A DNA stretch of 64,000 nt from Plasmopara viticola (taxonomy: Eukaryota > Oomycota > Peronosporomycetes > Peronosporales > Peronosporaceae): the NCBI GenBank assembly GCA_001695595.3, contig MBPM02000051.1, positions 124,001 through 188,000 of the forward strand, in the 5' to 3' direction. Positions 59,651 through 64,000 of the stretch are shown one piece after another (position 1 is the stretch's first letter; each line of letters begins with the position of its first letter). The notes under the pieces are model-generated. The model was given only the letters and a program-made list of their open reading frames with translations, did no database searches and had not been told where the DNA came from. The translations under genes were made by a program, and so were the position numbers.

Positions 59651-60338
59651 ACATTATAATTAACATGAAATTACATTTATCTTGCATTTGATTGGGACAA
59701 ATCGACTTATTTATCGCTTTTTAATGAGAATATGGCGTTAAGAACGACCACAAATAGCTTAGCGCCGTGAACATGCTCGCATTACTCTTTCGGCGCATAA
59801 GTTCTGTTTTGTAGCTACTTGACACAAACAGAGTAGCTCGATTGAAATAAATCGAGATGCCTCGCTCGCGAGATCTTCGTCAATCGCAAAAATGCGGAGC
59901 CGATGTCAGATTCGGAAGCCTCGCACATGACGCTTAACGGCATTGGAATGGATACTTCTGCTAAAGGAATGACTTCTTTAGTTCTGCTTAAAAATGGTAT
60001 AAGCAGTCTTGTTGAGTACATTTCTATTGAATATTGTTGATTGACAAATACTCAAAAACCAAGAAAATACTACCTAAGGAAGTTTTATAATCTCGGTATA
60101 TTTTGATACTTTTTGGGAAAGTAAAACTTATTTCGGTTTTTTGTATGTATTTGTGAGCTTACAAAAAAATCTTGTCTTTTAAAGTAATGTATAACTAAAA
60201 TTTTGATCACAATTTTTCTACTATAGTTGCTACTATATCAAGCGCTCTTCAACTTAACGCAAAAGAAAACATGGGAAACGAACAAGGGAAATGACTCAAT
60301 CGATGAAGGCAATTTATCACGACATTATCTAAGGCTAT
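59651..60338. other. No gene recognised
   Basis: A+T-rich spacer. Confidence 0.45.
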
Positions 60339-60339
60339 G

Positions 60340-60433
<94 letters not shown>

Positions 60434-60545
60434 TTACTACTCCTACTACTCCTACTACTACTACTACCACTACTACCACTACTACTACTATTATGACTAC
60501 GACTTCGACTATGACTATGACTATGATGACTACGACTACGTTTAC
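60339..60545. repeat. (ACT)n microsatellite with compound tail
   Basis: A pure (ACT)n run of about 31 units (about 60340-60432) is followed by interrupted ACT, CCT, ACC and GACTAC/GACTATG units to about 60545. It translates to poly-Thr or poly-Val on opposite strands, which is an artefact. Confidence 0.97.
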
Positions 60546-63500
60546 GGCTCTATAACATTGTCTATGACGATGTTACGACTACAATCTGGTTACAGTTTTT
60601 GAGTTGCGAAGTCAATGCGACTTATTGCCTCCTTTAGTGAGTGCGGTTTATTTTGTGGTAAAGAACCAGCGTTGTCCTTGCTGATTCCATAGACCGACTG
60701 GGCACATTGGCGCAGACCGGAATATTATGTGTTATAATAGTTTGTACAAATTTGGGACAGTTTTCGGGGTTTTTGGAGGGAATTTACAAGAAGACTACCG
60801 CCACAATACGGTTCTCAAGCAGTTCGTGAATCACGGTCCAAACCAATCACCCAACATCAATGCACTTAATTGTGCGCACATTGACATCAAGATCTCGCCA
60901 GTTACCTTATCGACTCATAGAGCACTATTATTGCTAAGTAATGACTTCCCTTACAAAAATCCTTTCGCGAATTAAAGCTTCGAGCTGGATAGGCTGTCCA
61001 CTTGCCCTCCGCGAGGAGTACTTTACTGGAAAGAATATACTGGTCCTTTTCGATCTTCAAGCCACATGCTGTGGAATCCGATCAAGTGGCATTTACCCGC
61101 CACCAAGGCTACTTGCTACTTATCACCGACATGTAACTCAAATCTTTCGTGTCTTGGCATAGAAGAACGTATTCTATACCTTGCCATTATTTTTCAGTTT
61201 AGATTAGGTAAAAAGTTCTTGAAAACAATTTACCCCGGATCCACTTGTTACATCATGGAAGCTTTTAAGAGGATCCTGAACCTTTTCACCTCATGAGAGC
61301 TTCGAAATCGTATGGTAACCAATTTCTTACTGCGGACACGCCCGAAAGAATAATTCTGATTAGATGAGCGCGACCTTCGCGCTTTCTATGACTTAATGCC
61401 GGTATCTCATCCGTGAGACCTTCTCACCAATATTTTTGTCGTCTAAGGGCATAGAAACTAGCAGATGGAAGCTGGAGCATATTTCCCGCCGAATCAAAGA
61501 TGTGCCGTTCAAGTTGTCACAGAATTTTGAAGCATTTCATATGTACCCGAAAGACTACTAGTGCCTACCTGATTGCACATTTTTTTCTTTTCGTGAGCAT
61601 GGAATTCCATTCGCCATCCTCAAATTACCAAGCCTATAGCAAGAGAAACTGTTCGAATAAGTCTCCACCAAGTTGCAGTAGCGCACAGCCGATGGCATAA
61701 CAAGAACAAACAATTTTAGACACTGCCTAGCAAAAATATTGTTGATACTTTCGAAAAAATCCAAGTAATGTGTCTAACATCAACTCTCGACGTTTTTCTG
61801 CTCACTAGCACAAATAGAGGCTTTGCGAGACCTGTATATCCAGTCCTCAAACGTGAGAACGATTGGTTAGAATTAATCAATTTTCAATATGTACTATTCA
61901 CATGGCGTAGGCCAAACCTAAACGGCTTAAATCATCTCAAAACTTGTTAGATCTACGTGGCTGGCGAGCAATATCCTCCGTTCACGACAAGAAACTTGCC
62001 TAAAGTACGGGCTTGTAAGCGTTCGAGCAAATATTCTATGCACGAAAAGTTTGTGCCAAGTCAGACCACACATCTTAGGGACTACGGTAAATACACTTCG
62101 CATGTCCTGAAACGACAAAGTTGTTTTCATCTTTTCGATATATAATTTTCGCTCTAAATTCAACCTGCAGGCTTAATGCGCTTGGTGATGCGCTTTCGCT
62201 CAGGCCATCGAAACCAGACTAAAACTAGCCTACTGATAGACGTGTATGTCGGGCATACGAAGCATAAATCAATTTGAAGCGCATACTGGAATTTTACGTT
62301 GCAAGTGAAGATGCCAAAATTGAATGGCTTGTCGTTCGATAGCGAGCTGAACAGAAACTTCCAACAGGTCAGTACGACAAAAGAGAAATGTAAGATAGTG
62401 TCATCATTTCCGGTGCTTTAATTATGGCCGTAGGTGGTAGACAAGCTCCTTTCGCTTTTTGTACATTGCGATAAGCCATATCCCGACTTTGCCCTAATAA
62501 AACAATGGAAATTAAAAATGGTACGACCCAATTTCTTTACTGACCAAGATGAGTGAATCAAAAACTTTTCGAACAATCGCTAGAAGGTATGACGAGTGCG
62601 GGTTTCACCTATCTGGTGCCAGTAAAGCAATGTGACATGATCGGTACCAGGATAAATGTAAAAAAAATTGAACATTAAAAAGCGTTCTGGGGCATAGGCA
62701 ACATACTACGATGTCGTACATACCTCAAGATAAAGCTTTTTCTTGGCGAGTGGTACAATCTCGGACTCGAGCGCTATAAATTATACCTATACGTACGCTA
62801 GCGAGATTTGGATAAGTTTGTCAAAGGCTCGACGATCCCCCTGAATATGATACATGATCGCACCTGGGGTGATGCTTCGCCTAATTTTATTCACGGATGG
62901 GACATTTAATCTAATCAGGTGATAAAGTTACTACTTTCAGTCACAAGGAGGTTGAGTTTGTGACCCATGCCGGTGGCAATACCGTAGTACTAGAACGTTG
63001 GTGATCCTGTAAAGTAAGCATTTCAGCAAGCGATTAAAAGCCAAGCGGATCAGCACAATTAAAGTTGAAATTCTATGGCGTCGAGGAGGCGAGAAATACC
63101 TTGTAAATTGTTTTCGGGACAGATGCCCTAACAAGTCGTGTTAATGAATTCGAAAGGTTTCAGATGGATGATAGAATCGCAATTAAAATTAGAGTTTATA
63201 AGGAAAGAAGAAGAAAGGAATTTCAAGGATGGAAGAACTCTTATGAGCAAATGCCTGAAATTCTTGCTAAAATATGAATAGGTTGGTGACAGAACAAAAA
63301 TGCCAAGAAGACATTTTAATTGGTCCATTCGATGAAAGACATGACTCTGCGAAATAAGCACATATTTTGGCGGGCTGAATGCAAACGAGGGCTACCACTA
63401 AAATGATTGTGCCAAAAATTATGGCAACGGCGACCGTCAAGGCATCAAAGACGCTCGTGGAAATAATCACTCGCCTCGCGGGATCCTAATATCAGCCCTT

Positions 63501-64000
63501 TTCTTGAGAGAAAATGGAAGGAGGCAGACGCAGGAGAATGTCCAAATCGCAATACATATGCACTAAACCGATCGAGATTTGTTGGAGAACATTTAGCCTT
63601 TCTCAGCCCTCACTCGATGCTGCTTGAGATCAATGTCTAAAGCGCTAGTACAGTTAGCTAAATTTACTATATAAGGGTGATAAGGAAGTGATGCGTGGAC
63701 TTTAACAACCTCGGAGGCTCTATGTTATATCGATTACGAGATAGTGTGATCTTAGGTAACCATAGTGTGTGTTTAAAGGTAAAAGAAGAGAGAAAGGCTT
63801 CAGGAACGCCCGTGGAGATAACATCGATCTATTTCCAAGCGTTGTCGCAGAGATCAAATCGCCTAGCTGAAGCTTGAAGAAAAAGCAATCAGGCTCACGG
63901 AACTGGGAGACATTAAAGTTGGAAGTGAATATCAAAAACAACTGTGCTGTATCTGCTCACATCAGTGCGTAGCCTAATGTCACAACGTTTTTGCTTGTAA
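60546..64000. other. Gene desert
   Basis: No gene was recognised. Short frames at 61066-61296, 63267-63470 and 63695-63877 are unassigned. Possible retroelement debris. Confidence 0.4.

Noticed and set aside
60249..60555. Poly-Val (minus) and poly-Thr (plus) ORFs
   Set aside because: Both are translations of the (ACT)n microsatellite.

Overview
The window looks like nuclear DNA of an oomycete, most likely a downy mildew or a repeat-rich Phytophthora relative. This rests on short introns (58-79 bp, GT-AG), very close gene spacing inside islands, retroelement and hAT-like debris of the kind found in Peronosporales, and long A+T-rich gene deserts. The species cannot be named from the sequence alone.

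Layout. 1-3265 is a diverged satellite of about 116 bp monomers full of the palindrome TGACGTCA, with a seven-monomer higher-order period. 3266-11660 has no recognisable gene except one weak multi-membrane-segment ORF. 11660-13950 is a broken hAT-like transposase. 14050-24184 is a compact island of six genes: a small coiled-coil protein, a guanylate-binding-protein-like protein with a degenerate GTPase site, a Mut-7/EXD3-type DEDDy exonuclease (minus), a SNIP1/DAWDLE-type FHA protein, SNU13 (minus) and a TOM70-like import receptor. 24185-44040 is a desert holding a decayed Ty3/gypsy element, LTR remnants, a broken TAZ zinc finger and a strong hairpin. 44644-47927 is a second island: a FGGY carbohydrate kinase with five exons and a secreted glycerophosphodiester phosphodiesterase (minus). 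From 47928 to the end lie more decayed retroelements, a kinesin motor fragment and an (ACT)n microsatellite.

The most interesting structure is a family of five non-LTR retroposon copies. Four are about 290-330 bp, and each appears to be a deletion mosaic of the fifth, a 1.15 kb LINE copy whose own interior is missing. All five have 11-13 bp target-site duplications. The LINE copy inserted exactly at the start codon of the SNIP1-like gene, so the duplication itself carries the ATG and leaves an orphan copy of that ATG 1.16 kb upstream, beside the exonuclease gene. A short copy sits 14 bp upstream of the start codon of the GBP-like gene. Both genes may therefore now use transposon-derived leaders.

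Functional themes of the intact genes: RNA processing (SNU13, SNIP1-like FHA protein, Mut-7-like exonuclease), mitochondrial import (TOM70), sugar-acid phosphorylation and extracellular glycerophosphodiester hydrolysis. They share no pathway; the grouping looks like ordinary housekeeping islands in a transposon sea.
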